Shown: positions 46,868 to 55,213 of the stretch, piece after piece
Layout of the letters: every line of letters begins with the position of its first letter
Numbering within the stretch: position 1 is the stretch's first letter
Source of the DNA: Sphingomonas tagetis
GTDB taxonomy: Bacteria > Pseudomonadota > Alphaproteobacteria > Sphingomonadales > Sphingomonadaceae
NCBI RefSeq assembly: GCF_024211275.1
Contig: NZ_JAMLDX010000008.1
Coordinates: 141,055 to 205,054 of the forward strand
Reading direction: 5' to 3'
DNA length: 64,000 bases
Translations under genes and position numbers: made by a program
Notes under the pieces: generated by a model
The model's database searches: none
Seen by the model: only the letters and a program-made list of their open reading frames with translations
Told to the model about the DNA's origin: nothing

Positions 46868-47377
46868 CTACTTCCAGCTCACCTTGTCGCCGACCGATAT
46901 GCCCAGCTCCGCGGACCTTCCGCCGTTGATCTCCAGCACGGCCGCGACCGGCTCGCCCGATCTCACCTGCGCCTCCGAGAAGGGCACGGTGTTCTCCGCG
47001 ATGTGCGCGATGGTGCCGTCGGCGCGGATGAAGATGATGTCGAGCGGGCTTGGCGTATCCTTCATCCAGAAGCTCGCCTCCTTCGGCGCGCCGCCGCCGG
47101 CGGGATAGGGCGCGAAGAGCATGCCGCCATCGGCGGGGATGCCGGTGCGGAACATCAGACCGCGCTGCTGCTCCTGCGCTGTGCGCGCGACTCCTACCTT
47201 GAAGACGTGCTTTGCGCCGGCGCTTTCGACGGTGACAACCGCCTGCGCCATCGACTGCTCGGCAGGCGCGTTGCCGGCATCGGTGCCCTGGCAGCCGGGC
47301 AGCAGTGCCAGCGCGCCTATTGCCAGCAGCACGCCGCTGGTGGTGCGGCGCCGCAATCCAGCGATGCTGAACAACAA
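46868..47377 (-). CDS. DUF192 family lipoprotein
   Basis: This 169-residue protein has a hydrophobic segment ending in a lipobox (LLPGC) and then a DUF192 domain. The domain carries VGVARTAQEQQRGLMFRTGIP, FWMKDTPSPLDIIFIRADGTI and VLEINGGRSAELGISVGD. Function is unknown. The start is uncertain: a TTG at 47377 directly behind the stop of the cold-shock gene fits best, while the open frame runs further back into that gene. A GTG (VLLAIG) closer to the lipobox is another choice. Confidence 0.8.
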   Translation of the reverse strand: MLFSIAGLRRRTTSGVLLAIGALALLPGCQGTDAGNAPAEQSMAQAVVTVESAGAKHVFKVGVARTAQEQQRGLMFRTGIPADGGMLFAPYPAGGGAPKEASFWMKDTPSPLDIIFIRADGTIAHIAENTVPFSEAQVRSGEPVAAVLEINGGRSAELGISVGDKVSWK

Positions 47378-47378
47378 A

Positions 47379-47978
47379 CTAAGCCTGTTCGACGACGACC
47401 GCGAGCGGTCCCTTTTCGCCCTCGACGATGCGGGCGCGTAGCGGCTGGTCTGGTTCGACGTCATAAATCTCCGCCCGGCGAAGCGTTTCCATGTGCACGA
47501 ATATATCGGCCGAATCGGCGTCGCGCACCAGAAAGCCATAGCCCTTGAGGCGATTGAACCATTTGACGGTTACCGGCTCGAACGGGCCGGCGGAATCGAT
47601 CAGGCCCAGCCGGTCGGTGCGGTCGCCGCCGCTGCTCCGCGGCTTGACCGGCTCGACCGCGTTGGTGAGGTCGATCGACAGGATCTCGCGCGCCTGCAGA
47701 CCACGCTCGCGCTTGACCGTGGTGCACTCGACCCGTGCGCCTTCAGGCAGGCTGCGTCGGCCATGCGGCTGAAGCACCGAGAAATGGATGAGGATGTCGC
47801 CGACGGTCTCGTCATCGGCGACTATGAAGCCGAAGCCGCGGGTGACATCGAACCATTTGACGGTGCCGGCGTGGCGCGGTTCGTCCGCCCAACTCTCCGC
47901 CGCATCCAGCGCAGAAAGCGTCGCACCGATCGGCACGACGTCATATTCTTCCTGCACTCCCTGCGGCGAAACGCGCAT
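47379..47978 (-). CDS. Twin cold-shock-domain protein
   Basis: This 199-residue protein has two CspA-type nucleic-acid-binding domains. The first, at about 38-102, has GTVKWFDVTRGFGFIV; the second, at about 134-199, has VTVKWFNRLKGYGFLV and DIFVHMETL. RNP1/RNP2-like aromatic motifs are largely kept in both. Fused pairs of cold-shock domains are typical of alphaproteobacteria. It probably binds single-stranded RNA or DNA and may act as an RNA chaperone. It appears to be the first gene of a pair with DUF192. Confidence 0.88.
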   Translation of the reverse strand: MRVSPQGVQEEYDVVPIGATLSALDAAESWADEPRHAGTVKWFDVTRGFGFIVADDETVGDILIHFSVLQPHGRRSLPEGARVECTTVKRERGLQAREILSIDLTNAVEPVKPRSSGGDRTDRLGLIDSAGPFEPVTVKWFNRLKGYGFLVRDADSADIFVHMETLRRAEIYDVEPDQPLRARIVEGEKGPLAVVVEQA

Positions 47979-48038
47979 GAAGATTTCCCCCAGACCGCCG
48001 ACATTAACACAGCATTTCCGACTGGTGCGAATCCTTTG

Positions 48039-48587
48039 TTAGCCATCGCCTTCCAGAAACGGGTCAACGTTTTCACCCGGCTGCATCCGGACAATCTTCC
48101 ACGCGAGATCGGGCGAATGGCCCGCCCGGACCATTGCCGCGACGCTCTTTGCCTGTGCCGCGCGGTCGGCGGGCGCGAGCGCGAACGGCCCGATTCGCTT
48201 GCGTCGGGCAAAAGCCACAGCGGTTTCGCCGCGCCGCGCGGCGACTTGCGGGGCGATCGCCTCGGCATCGTCTCCATCGATCCCGGCATGGCGCAGCGCC
48301 TCGTTCACGCGACGCGCGCCCAGCCCGCGGCGTGCCATCGCCGAGGCCTTGGATTCGGCGAACAGCCGGTCGTTGACATAGCCAAGCTTGGCGAAGCGCT
48401 CGGCGAGCGCGGTCGGGTCGGCTGGCGGCCCGTCCCAGCCGCGCTCGCGAATCTTGCGGTGGAGATAGGCGGCGAGCTTGCCGCGCGTGGTGGCGAAACG
48501 CTCGACATAGCGCAGCGCGAGCCGGTCGAGCGACGCCGCGTCGAGCGGGGGAATGGGGCGGCAGTCGCCTGTGCGGACTCTGGGCAT
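48039..48587 (-). CDS. recX: RecX-family regulatory protein
   Basis: This 182-residue, all-helical, basic protein contains RGKLAAYLHRKIRERGW and LGYVNDRLFAESKASAMARRGLGARRVNEALR, the RecX helical repeats. RecX modulates RecA filaments. The ATG at 48587 is preferred over a start 40 codons upstream. recA is not in this window. No LexA box is seen before it. Confidence 0.83.
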   Translation of the reverse strand: MPRVRTGDCRPIPPLDAASLDRLALRYVERFATTRGKLAAYLHRKIRERGWDGPPADPTALAERFAKLGYVNDRLFAESKASAMARRGLGARRVNEALRHAGIDGDDAEAIAPQVAARRGETAVAFARRKRIGPFALAPADRAAQAKSVAAMVRAGHSPDLAWKIVRMQPGENVDPFLEGDG

Positions 48588-48721
48588 GCGCCTTCTTTGT
48601 GCCACACTGGCAACCGATTTTGAACGATAGTGCGTAGCAGAGCCGCCCGCATTTCTGATGTGGGGCCAATCGTCGATAGCGAGGCGGCCTGTCACGGTCA
48701 GGGGCACGGAAAATTGAGAGA

Positions 48722-50488
48722 ATGGCTTTGAACGTCAAGGATAAGGTCGAGACCGTCGCGGCATTGCAGCCGACACCGACCGATGACGCGCTTCCGCGCC
48801 GCTTCGCGGATTTCGCGACGCTGGGCGATGCGCTGGATTATGCCGCGCAGGGCGTGCGCGGGCTGAACTTCCATGACGCGCGCGGCACGCTGACCCGTGC
48901 CTATCCCTTTTCCGAAATGCGCGCGGATGCGCTGGCCCAGGCGCACCGCCTGATCGCTGCGGGCGTGAAGCCGCAGGACCGGATCGCGATGATCGCCGAG
49001 ACCGGGCCGGAATTCGCTTCGATCTTCTTCGGCGTGATCTATGCCGGCGCCTGGCCGGTGCCGCTGCCGCTCCCGACCAGCTTCGGCGGCGCGCAGAGCT
49101 ATATCGACCAGCTCACCGTCCAGCTCACCAGCTGCGACCCGACGATGCTGTTCTATCCGCCGGAGATCGGCGCGATGTGCGCCGAGGCCGCGAGCAACCG
49201 CGGCGTCGAGGGGATGGACTGGGCCGAATTCGGCGAGCGCGAGGCGCCCCAGGCCGAGCTGCCGCAAGCCGACACCAACGACATCGCCTATCTTCAGTAT
49301 AGCAGCGGTTCGACGCGCTTTCCGCATGGCGTGGCGATCACACACCATGCGCTGCTCAACAATCTCGCCGCGCACAGCCATGGCATGCATGTCGGCGACG
49401 GCGACCGCTGCGTTTCGTGGCTGCCCTGGTATCACGACATGGGGCTGGTCGGCTGCTTCCTGTCGATCGTCGCCAACCAGGTCTCGACCGACTATCTCAA
49501 GACCGAGGATTTCGCGCGGCGTCCGCTGGCATGGCTCGACCTGATCAGCCGCAACCAGGGCACCACCCTCTCCTATTCGCCAACCTTCGGCTACGACATC
49601 TGCGCGCGGCGCATCTCCAGCCAGAGCCACCCGGCCGATCGCTTCGACCTGTCGCGCTGGCGCGTCGCGGGCAATGGCGCGGACATGATCCGGCCCGACG
49701 TAATGCAGTCGTTCGTCGATGCCTTTGCCGATGCCGGGTTCAAGGCGAGCGCCTTCCTGCCGAGCTATGGCCTCGCTGAGGCGACGCTGGCGGTGTCGAT
49801 CATGCCGCCAGGCGAGGGGATCGTCGTCGAGCTGGTCGAGGAGACGCAGCTGTCGGGCGACAGCTCCGGCGTCAGCGGCAAGCGGCCGCAGCGCTTCCGC
49901 GCGATCGTCAATTGCGGCAAGCCCGCACGCGACATGGAGATCGAGATCCGCGAGGAGGACGGCACGCCGCTGCCCGAACGCGCGATCGGCAAGGTGTGGT
50001 GCCGCGGCCCAAGCGTGATGGTCGGCTATTTCCGCGACCCCGAATCGACCGCCGCGTGCCTCGTCGATGGCTGGCTCGACACCGGCGACATGGGCTATCT
50101 CTCGGACGGCTATATCTACATCGTCGGCCGGGCGAAGGACATGATCATTGTCAACGGCAAGAATCACTGGCCGCAGGACATCGAATGGGCGGTCGAGCAG
50201 CTGCCCGCGTTCAAGCAGGGTGACGTCGCCGCATTCGCAATCACCACGCCGGGCGGCGAGGAAACCCCCGCGGTGCTGGTTCAGTGCCGCACCAGCGACG
50301 AGGCCGAGCGCGTCCGCCTGCGCGAGGAGATTCGCGAGCGAGTGCGCACGGTGACCGGCATGAACTGCGTGATCGAACTGGTCCCGCCACGCACGCTGCC
50401 ACGCACCAGTTCGGGCAAGCTGAGCCGGGCGAAGGCGCGGAATCAGTATCTTAACGGCGAGATCAAGCCCTACAGCATCGCGGCCTGA
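48722..50488 (+). CDS. Fatty acyl-AMP ligase (FAAL)
   Basis: This 588-residue ANL-superfamily enzyme activates a fatty acid as acyl-AMP. Motifs are YSSGSTRFPHGVAITH (A3), YGLAEATLAVS, GWLDTGDMGYL (A7), VGRAKDMIIVNGKNHWPQDIE (A8 hinge) and the C-terminal SSGKLSRAKAR (A10 lysine). The GKNHWPQDIE wording is typical of FAALs, which pass acyl-AMP to a carrier protein rather than to CoA. No polyketide synthase or acyl carrier protein is adjacent, so the acceptor is unknown. A role in sphingolipid or polyketide-type lipid synthesis is possible. Confidence 0.85.
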   Translation: MALNVKDKVETVAALQPTPTDDALPRRFADFATLGDALDYAAQGVRGLNFHDARGTLTRAYPFSEMRADALAQAHRLIAAGVKPQDRIAMIAETGPEFASIFFGVIYAGAWPVPLPLPTSFGGAQSYIDQLTVQLTSCDPTMLFYPPEIGAMCAEAASNRGVEGMDWAEFGEREAPQAELPQADTNDIAYLQYSSGSTRFPHGVAITHHALLNNLAAHSHGMHVGDGDRCVSWLPWYHDMGLVGCFLSIVANQVSTDYLKTEDFARRPLAWLDLISRNQGTTLSYSPTFGYDICARRISSQSHPADRFDLSRWRVAGNGADMIRPDVMQSFVDAFADAGFKASAFLPSYGLAEATLAVSIMPPGEGIVVELVEETQLSGDSSGVSGKRPQRFRAIVNCGKPARDMEIEIREEDGTPLPERAIGKVWCRGPSVMVGYFRDPESTAACLVDGWLDTGDMGYLSDGYIYIVGRAKDMIIVNGKNHWPQDIEWAVEQLPAFKQGDVAAFAITTPGGEETPAVLVQCRTSDEAERVRLREEIRERVRTVTGMNCVIELVPPRTLPRTSSGKLSRAKARNQYLNGEIKPYSIAA

Positions 50489-50581
50489 TCGAGGTTAACC
50501 CCTCGAAACGGCGGAAAAAAATTTTCGTCGTTTCGGGTAAATCTAACCGTTCGCTAACCTGCTCGCGGCTATTTCGATCGC

Positions 50582-52942
50582 GTGACGAGCCAGACGACTT
50601 CTCAATTCGCGAAGCCGCGCATCGATGTTCGTGCGCTGCTAGGCCTGTACGATCCTGCGGATACGACGGATTGGGGGCCGATTCGTGCGGCTCAGCTTAA
50701 TGCCGGCAGCCAGCTCGCCGTGTTCATGCTCGCCGCCAATGTGCTCGGCGCGGCGCTTGTCACGCTCAACTTCGCGCATCTGATACCAGTGTGGCAGCTC
50801 GCCAGCTGGGGCGCACTAGTCGCTGCAGTCGGCGTGGCGGTCGCGTTCCGCCGCCTGTCGGCACGGCATCGTACCGAGCGGGCTGCCAGTCTCAAGGATG
50901 TGCGCGACACCATGCTCGACGGCGTGGCGCTGGGCGCGGTGTGGTCGATCGCGCCGCTGCTCTTCGGGATCCAGGCGGATGCGGGCGCGACTTTGGGCTT
51001 ATGGGCGGTGGTGGCGATCCTGATCGCCGCATCGGCGGTCGCGATGGCCGCGCTGCCGCTCGCGACGATCATCTTCATGGCGATGCTGGGCGGTTCGGTC
51101 GCGGCGCTGACCTGGCTTTCGCTCTCTCCGACGCTCAGCGCGGCGTGGATGCTGTTTACGACATTGCTGATAGTCGCCTGCTATTCGCGCGGCAAGGCGC
51201 TGGTCGTCATTCGCGCCAACGAGCTCGCGCTTACCGAGCGCGACGAGACCGTCAGCCTATTGCTGCGCGAGTTCGAGGACAAGGCCGCCGACTGGCTGTG
51301 GGAGACCGACGCGCAGCGGCGCGTGATCCGCGCCAATCCGCGCTTCGCGGTGTCGCTCGGCGTCGATCCCAAGGCGATCAACGGCATGCCGTTCCTGCAG
51401 GTGCTGGCGGGACCGGCATGGGAGAGCGGCGACTTCGCGCCGGGGCTGCGTGACATGGCCGACAGGCTCAAGAAGCGCGAGGCGTTCCGCGACCTGCTGC
51501 TACCCGTCAAGGTCGAGGGGGTCGAGCGCTGGTGGGAAATGACCGGGTCGCCGCGCTTTGGCGAGGACGGCGCGTTCTGCGGCTTTCGGGGCGTCGGATC
51601 GGACGTCACCGAGGCGCGTGAATCGGCGAGCAAGATCAGCCGCATGGCGCGTTACGATTCGCTCACCGGCCTGCCCAACCGGCTACTGATCAACGAGACG
51701 CTGGCACTGGCGATGGCCGAAGCCGACAAATGGAGTTCGCGCTGCGCCTTCATGATGATCGACCTCGACCGCTTCAAGGCAGTCAACGACACGCTCGGCC
51801 ACCCCGTCGGCGACCGGCTGCTGATGCGCGTGTCGGAGCGGCTCAAGCAGCTGATGAGCGCCAAGGAGATGATCGGGCGGCTGGGCGGCGACGAGTTCGC
51901 CGTGGTGGTGCGCGACGCGACCGACACCGCCGCGGTCGAGCGGCTCGCTCAGACCATCATCGGCGTGCTGTCGCAGCCTTATGAGGTCGATGCGCACACG
52001 CTCTTTATCGGCGCCAGCGTCGGCCTCGCGATGGGCCCGCGCGACGGCCGCACCGCGGAGATGCTGATCCGCTCGGCCGACCTTGCGCTCTATCGCTCCA
52101 AGGATGCCGGCGGCGGCGCCTATCACGCCTATGAGCCCGAATTGCACACCCAGGCCGAGGAGCGCCGGGTGCTCGAAATGGCGCTGCGCGCGGCACTCGA
52201 GAATGACCAGTTTCATCTGCTTTATCAGCCGGTGGTGCAGGCCGGCACCGGCGCTCTGATGGGGTTCGAGGCGCTGCTGCGCTGGACGCATCCCGAACAT
52301 GGCAACATCTCACCGGCCAAGTTCGTGCCTTTGGCCGAGGAAGCGCGGCTGATCGCGCCGATCGGCGAATGGGTGCTGCGAAACGCGTGCATGGAAGCGG
52401 CGCGCTGGGACAGCCCGATCCGCGTCGCGGTCAATGTCAGCCCCGAACAGCTGCACAACCCCGCCTTCGCCTCGTTCGTCGCTACCGCGCTGCAGGACAG
52501 CGGGCTGCGCCCCGAGCGGCTCGAGCTGGAGGTGACAGAAAGCGTGTTCATGCGCGAAGGCACGGCGGCGGTGCAGACGCTCGAAATGATCCTCGATCTG
52601 GGCGTGCGCCTCAGCCTCGACGATTTCGGCACGGGCTATTCCTCGCTCGGCTATCTCAGCCGCACGCGCTTCTCGTCGATCAAGGTCGACCGCAGCTTCG
52701 TGCAGGGCGCCTCCAAGGGCAGCAAGGAGGCGATCGCGATCATTCGCGCCGTCGTCGCGCTGGCCGACAGCCTCGGCATGGCGACGACCGCGGAAGGCGT
52801 CGAAACCGAGGACGAGCACCGCATGATCCAGGCGTTGGGCTGCACCAAGGTACAAGGCTATTATTTCGGCCGCCCGCTGCCCGTGCTCGAGGCGCGCGGG
52901 CTGGCGACGCGCGAGAGCGGCGGGACGAGCGTCGCGGCGTAA
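50582..52942 (+). CDS. Membrane GGDEF-EAL protein (cyclic-di-GMP turnover) with PAS domain
   Basis: This 786-residue protein has several N-terminal membrane helices (about 45-210) and a PAS domain (about 230-345). An intact GGDEF motif lies at 435-439, so cyclase activity is possible. The EAL domain has E563-A-L-L-R, DDFGTGYSSL and AEGVE, with the metal-binding residues kept. It could both make and break cyclic-di-GMP. The start is a GTG without strong Shine-Dalgarno. The 92 bases before it hold an AT-rich run (GGCGGAAAAAAATTTTCGTCG) that may be promoter or terminator material. Confidence 0.93.
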   Translation: MTSQTTSQFAKPRIDVRALLGLYDPADTTDWGPIRAAQLNAGSQLAVFMLAANVLGAALVTLNFAHLIPVWQLASWGALVAAVGVAVAFRRLSARHRTERAASLKDVRDTMLDGVALGAVWSIAPLLFGIQADAGATLGLWAVVAILIAASAVAMAALPLATIIFMAMLGGSVAALTWLSLSPTLSAAWMLFTTLLIVACYSRGKALVVIRANELALTERDETVSLLLREFEDKAADWLWETDAQRRVIRANPRFAVSLGVDPKAINGMPFLQVLAGPAWESGDFAPGLRDMADRLKKREAFRDLLLPVKVEGVERWWEMTGSPRFGEDGAFCGFRGVGSDVTEARESASKISRMARYDSLTGLPNRLLINETLALAMAEADKWSSRCAFMMIDLDRFKAVNDTLGHPVGDRLLMRVSERLKQLMSAKEMIGRLGGDEFAVVVRDATDTAAVERLAQTIIGVLSQPYEVDAHTLFIGASVGLAMGPRDGRTAEMLIRSADLALYRSKDAGGGAYHAYEPELHTQAEERRVLEMALRAALENDQFHLLYQPVVQAGTGALMGFEALLRWTHPEHGNISPAKFVPLAEEARLIAPIGEWVLRNACMEAARWDSPIRVAVNVSPEQLHNPAFASFVATALQDSGLRPERLELEVTESVFMREGTAAVQTLEMILDLGVRLSLDDFGTGYSSLGYLSRTRFSSIKVDRSFVQGASKGSKEAIAIIRAVVALADSLGMATTAEGVETEDEHRMIQALGCTKVQGYYFGRPLPVLEARGLATRESGGTSVAA

Positions 52943-52958
52943 TTCCGCCAAGCGGCGC

Positions 52959-52987
52959 TTGCCCCCGCCGACACGCGACGCTAAAGC
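52959..52987 (+). promoter_or_regulatory. Candidate promoter of tRNA-Trp
   Basis: TTGCCC (52959-52964), 17 bases, TAAAGC (52982-52987), ending 12 bases before the tRNA. The same TTGCCC-N17-TA pattern precedes secE. Confidence 0.4.
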
Positions 52988-52999
52988 GCTCCACCGCAC

Positions 53000-53076
53000 A
53001 GGGGTGTAGCTCAGCTGGTTAGAGCGTCGGTCTCCAAAACCGAAGGCCCTCGGTTCGAATCCGAGCTCCCCTGCCA
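53000..53076 (+). tRNA. trpT: tRNA-Trp (anticodon CCA)
   Basis: This is a 77-base cloverleaf with encoded CCA. The anticodon stem TCGGT/ACCGA encloses loop CTCCAAA, giving anticodon CCA. The D arm is GCTC/GAGC and the T arm CTCGG-TTCGAAT-CCGAG. The acceptor stem AGGGGTG/CTCCCCT pairs except for a T-T mismatch at positions 6-67. A tRNA-Trp near secE-nusG is a common bacterial arrangement; here four kilobases of other genes intervene. Confidence 0.96.
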
Positions 53077-53116
53077 TCTTTTCCGGTCGCACCGGACCAC
53101 CGAGGTTCCGCCCCGC

Positions 53117-53695
53117 ATGTTCCGCGCGCTGTACGACTGGACGCTCAAGCTCGCCGGTCACCGTCATGCCGACCGCTACATGGCGGCGGTGTCGTTTGCC
53201 GAGAGCAGCTTCTTCCCGATCCCGCCGGACGTGATGCTGGTGCCAATGATCCTGGCACGGCGCGAGCAGGCCTATCGAATCGCCGCGATCTGCACGATCT
53301 CGTCGGTGCTCGGCGCCATGCTCGGCTATGGGATCGGCTATTTCCTGTACGAGAGCGTGGGCAAGTGGCTGCTCGACCTCTATCATCTCGAGGGCAAGAT
53401 TGCGGGGCTCAAGGCGCTGTACGACCAGTATGGCGCGGCGGTGATCCTGATCAAGGGGCTGACGCCGATCCCGTTCAAGCTGGTCACCATCGCCAGCGGC
53501 ATCTTCACCTTCAACTTCCCGCTGTTCGTGATTCTGGCCTCGATCACCCGCGGCGCGCGCTTCTTCCTCGTCGCCTATCTGCTCAAGCGATTCGGCGAGC
53601 CCGTGCAAAGGGTGATCGAAGAACGGATGAACCTGATCGGGTGGGTCGTTCTGGCGGCGCTGATCGGCGGTTTTGCAGTGGTCGCGCTGATATAA
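53117..53695 (+). CDS. DedA/YqaA-type membrane protein (VTT domain)
   Basis: This 192-residue membrane protein has a VTT (SNARE-associated) domain: FAESSFFPIPPDVMLVPMILAR, GYGIGYFLYESVGKW and FGLxPIPFK-like LIKGLTPIPFKLVTIASG. These are re-entrant-loop motifs of the DedA/YqaA family, linked to lipid flipping and envelope integrity. It starts 40 bases after the tRNA, possibly on the same transcript. Confidence 0.87.
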   Translation: MFRALYDWTLKLAGHRHADRYMAAVSFAESSFFPIPPDVMLVPMILARREQAYRIAAICTISSVLGAMLGYGIGYFLYESVGKWLLDLYHLEGKIAGLKALYDQYGAAVILIKGLTPIPFKLVTIASGIFTFNFPLFVILASITRGARFFLVAYLLKRFGEPVQRVIEERMNLIGWVVLAALIGGFAVVALI

Positions 53696-53750
53696 TCGAT
53701 AGTTATACCCGTTCTGGGGGTGAAATCGTACCGCACTGCAAAAAATATGC

Positions 53751-53765
53751 TTGCGTGTAACGCAA
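53751..53765. promoter_or_regulatory. Perfect inverted repeat upstream of small exported-protein gene
   Basis: TTGCGT-GTA-ACGCAA lies about 100 bases before the 73-residue gene. It is a possible operator; the regulator is unknown. Confidence 0.3.
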
Positions 53766-53866
53766 TCGTAGTGAAATGGATGCCTATGCGTCACCGAGCG
53801 TAGTCGGAGACGTGCCGTCAGGCGTGCAACTTTGCCTGCACTGCAGTTTTGAAGGGGAGAAGTTTT

Positions 53867-54088
53867 ATGAAGAAGATGTTTGCTGCTGCGGCTACCGCAG
53901 CGCTGCTCATGGGCAGCACCGCTCAGGCCACCTCGGCTCAGGCGCTTAGCCTGCAGAACAGCCCGCGCGCTGCGACCGCCACCGGCGAGAGCAACGAGCT
54001 GGTCGGCACCACCGCATGGGTCCTCGCCGCGATCGCGCTTGGCCTGGTCGTGTGGGGCGTGATCGAGCTGACTTCGGACAGCAACTAA
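53867..54088 (+). CDS. Small exported membrane protein, paralogue of the one at 56256-56504
   Basis: This 73-residue protein has a signal peptide with cleavage likely after AQA (residue 27). A short linker ending in NELVG follows, then one hydrophobic helix (about 48-67, WVLAAIALGLVVWGVIEL) and the acidic end TSDSN. It shares TAQATSAQALSL-NSP, NEL-G, a WG-E motif and the DSN terminus with the second copy. The ATG at 53867 has GGGGAG about 9 bases upstream. No known family is recognised. Confidence 0.8.
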   Translation: MKKMFAAAATAALLMGSTAQATSAQALSLQNSPRAATATGESNELVGTTAWVLAAIALGLVVWGVIELTSDSN

Positions 54089-54116
54089 GCCTTATTCGAT
54101 CCTTGCGGATCGCGGG

Positions 54117-54142
54117 AAATGGCGGCTTCGGCCGCCATTTTT
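54117..54142 (+). terminator. Intrinsic terminator
   Basis: The stem AAATGGCGGC/GCCGCCATTT with a stable TTCG tetraloop is followed by more T's, about 30 bases after the small membrane-protein gene. Confidence 0.9.
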
Positions 54143-54199
54143 TGTGCGTTGCGGCCGTGACCCGCTCGTCGACCCGCAAAACATTGCTATGAGCGCGCG

Positions 54200-54613
54200 A
54201 TGACCAGCCGCACCGATTCGCTCGACCTGCTTTCGCGTTACTACGCCGCCTTCAATGCCGGCGACCGCGAAGCGATGCTCGCCTGCCTCGCCGATGACGT
54301 GGCGCATGACATCAACCAAGGCGAGCGCCAGACCGGCAAGGACGCCTTCCGCGCATTTCTCGGCCATATGGACCGCTGCTATCGCGAGCGGCTCGACGGC
54401 ATCGTGCTGATGGCATCCGAAGACGGCGCGCGCGGCGCGGCCGAATTCGTGGTGCATGGCGAATATCTGACCACCGACGAAGGCCTGCCGCCCGCATTGG
54501 GCCAGCGCTACATGCTGCCCGCCGGGGCGTTCTTCGACATCAGCGACGGGCGGATCGCGCGCGTCAGCGTCTATTACAACCTCGCCGACTGGACGCGGCA
54601 GGTCGAAGGCTGA
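54200..54613 (+). CDS. SnoaL/NTF2-like protein (ketosteroid isomerase-related)
   Basis: This 137-residue cone-fold protein has LLSRYYAAFNAGDREAMLACLADDVAHDIN at the start, GKDAFRAFLGHMDR, and the C-terminal FDISDGRIARVSVYYN strand, all typical of SnoaL-like/NTF2 proteins. Such folds may be enzymes or binding proteins; catalytic residues are not obvious. It is the first gene of a three-gene cassette with an acetyltransferase (12 bases later) and a nitrilase. Confidence 0.83.
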   Translation: MTSRTDSLDLLSRYYAAFNAGDREAMLACLADDVAHDINQGERQTGKDAFRAFLGHMDRCYRERLDGIVLMASEDGARGAAEFVVHGEYLTTDEGLPPALGQRYMLPAGAFFDISDGRIARVSVYYNLADWTRQVEG

Positions 54614-54625
54614 GCAGCCATTTCG

Positions 54626-55213
54626 ATGGGGATCGCAGTCCGCACGCTCGAACCGGGCCAGATCGCCGAGCAGCTCGACGATCTCGCGCGGCTGCGGATC
54701 GCGGTGTTCCGCGAATGGCCTTATCTCTACGACGGCGATGCCGGCTATGAGGCGGCCTATCTGACCGCCTTCGCGCACGCGCCGCACGCTGTGTTGGCCG
54801 CAGCGTTCGACGGCGACGCGATCGTCGGCATGGCCACCGCGTCGCCGATGACGGCGCAAGCGCCCGAGATTCGCGAGCCGGTCGCCGCAGCCCGGTTCGA
54901 CATCAGCCGCTGCTTCTATTTCGGCGAATCGGTGCTGCTGCCGGGCTATCGTGGCCATGGCATCGGCCACGCCTTTTTCGACCATCGTGAGGCGGGCGCA
55001 CGGGCGGCGGACGCAGAAACGGCGCTGTTCTGCTCGGTGGTCCGCACCGCCGACCACCCGCTGCGCCCCGCCGATGCGCGCAGCCACCATCATTTCTGGA
55101 CGAAACGCGGCTATGCGGAGGTGCCGGGGCTGACCTGCCGTCTCGACTGGCGCGAGATCGGCGAGGCCGCCGAATCACCGCATGCGTTGCAGTTCTGGAG
55201 CCGCGCGCTGTGA
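54626..55213 (+). CDS. GNAT-family N-acetyltransferase
   Basis: This 195-residue protein has acetyl-CoA binding motif A as LLPGYRGHGIGHAFFDHRE and a central beta strand RCFYFGESVLL before it. The C-terminal half contains HHHFWTKRGYAEVPGL, a usual motif B position. Its last bases overlap the GTG start of the nitrilase gene. GNAT-nitrilase pairs, sometimes fused, occur in other bacteria, so the two enzymes probably act on one small amide or amine substrate. Substrate unknown. Confidence 0.85.
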   Translation: MGIAVRTLEPGQIAEQLDDLARLRIAVFREWPYLYDGDAGYEAAYLTAFAHAPHAVLAAAFDGDAIVGMATASPMTAQAPEIREPVAAARFDISRCFYFGESVLLPGYRGHGIGHAFFDHREAGARAADAETALFCSVVRTADHPLRPADARSHHHFWTKRGYAEVPGLTCRLDWREIGEAAESPHALQFWSRAL

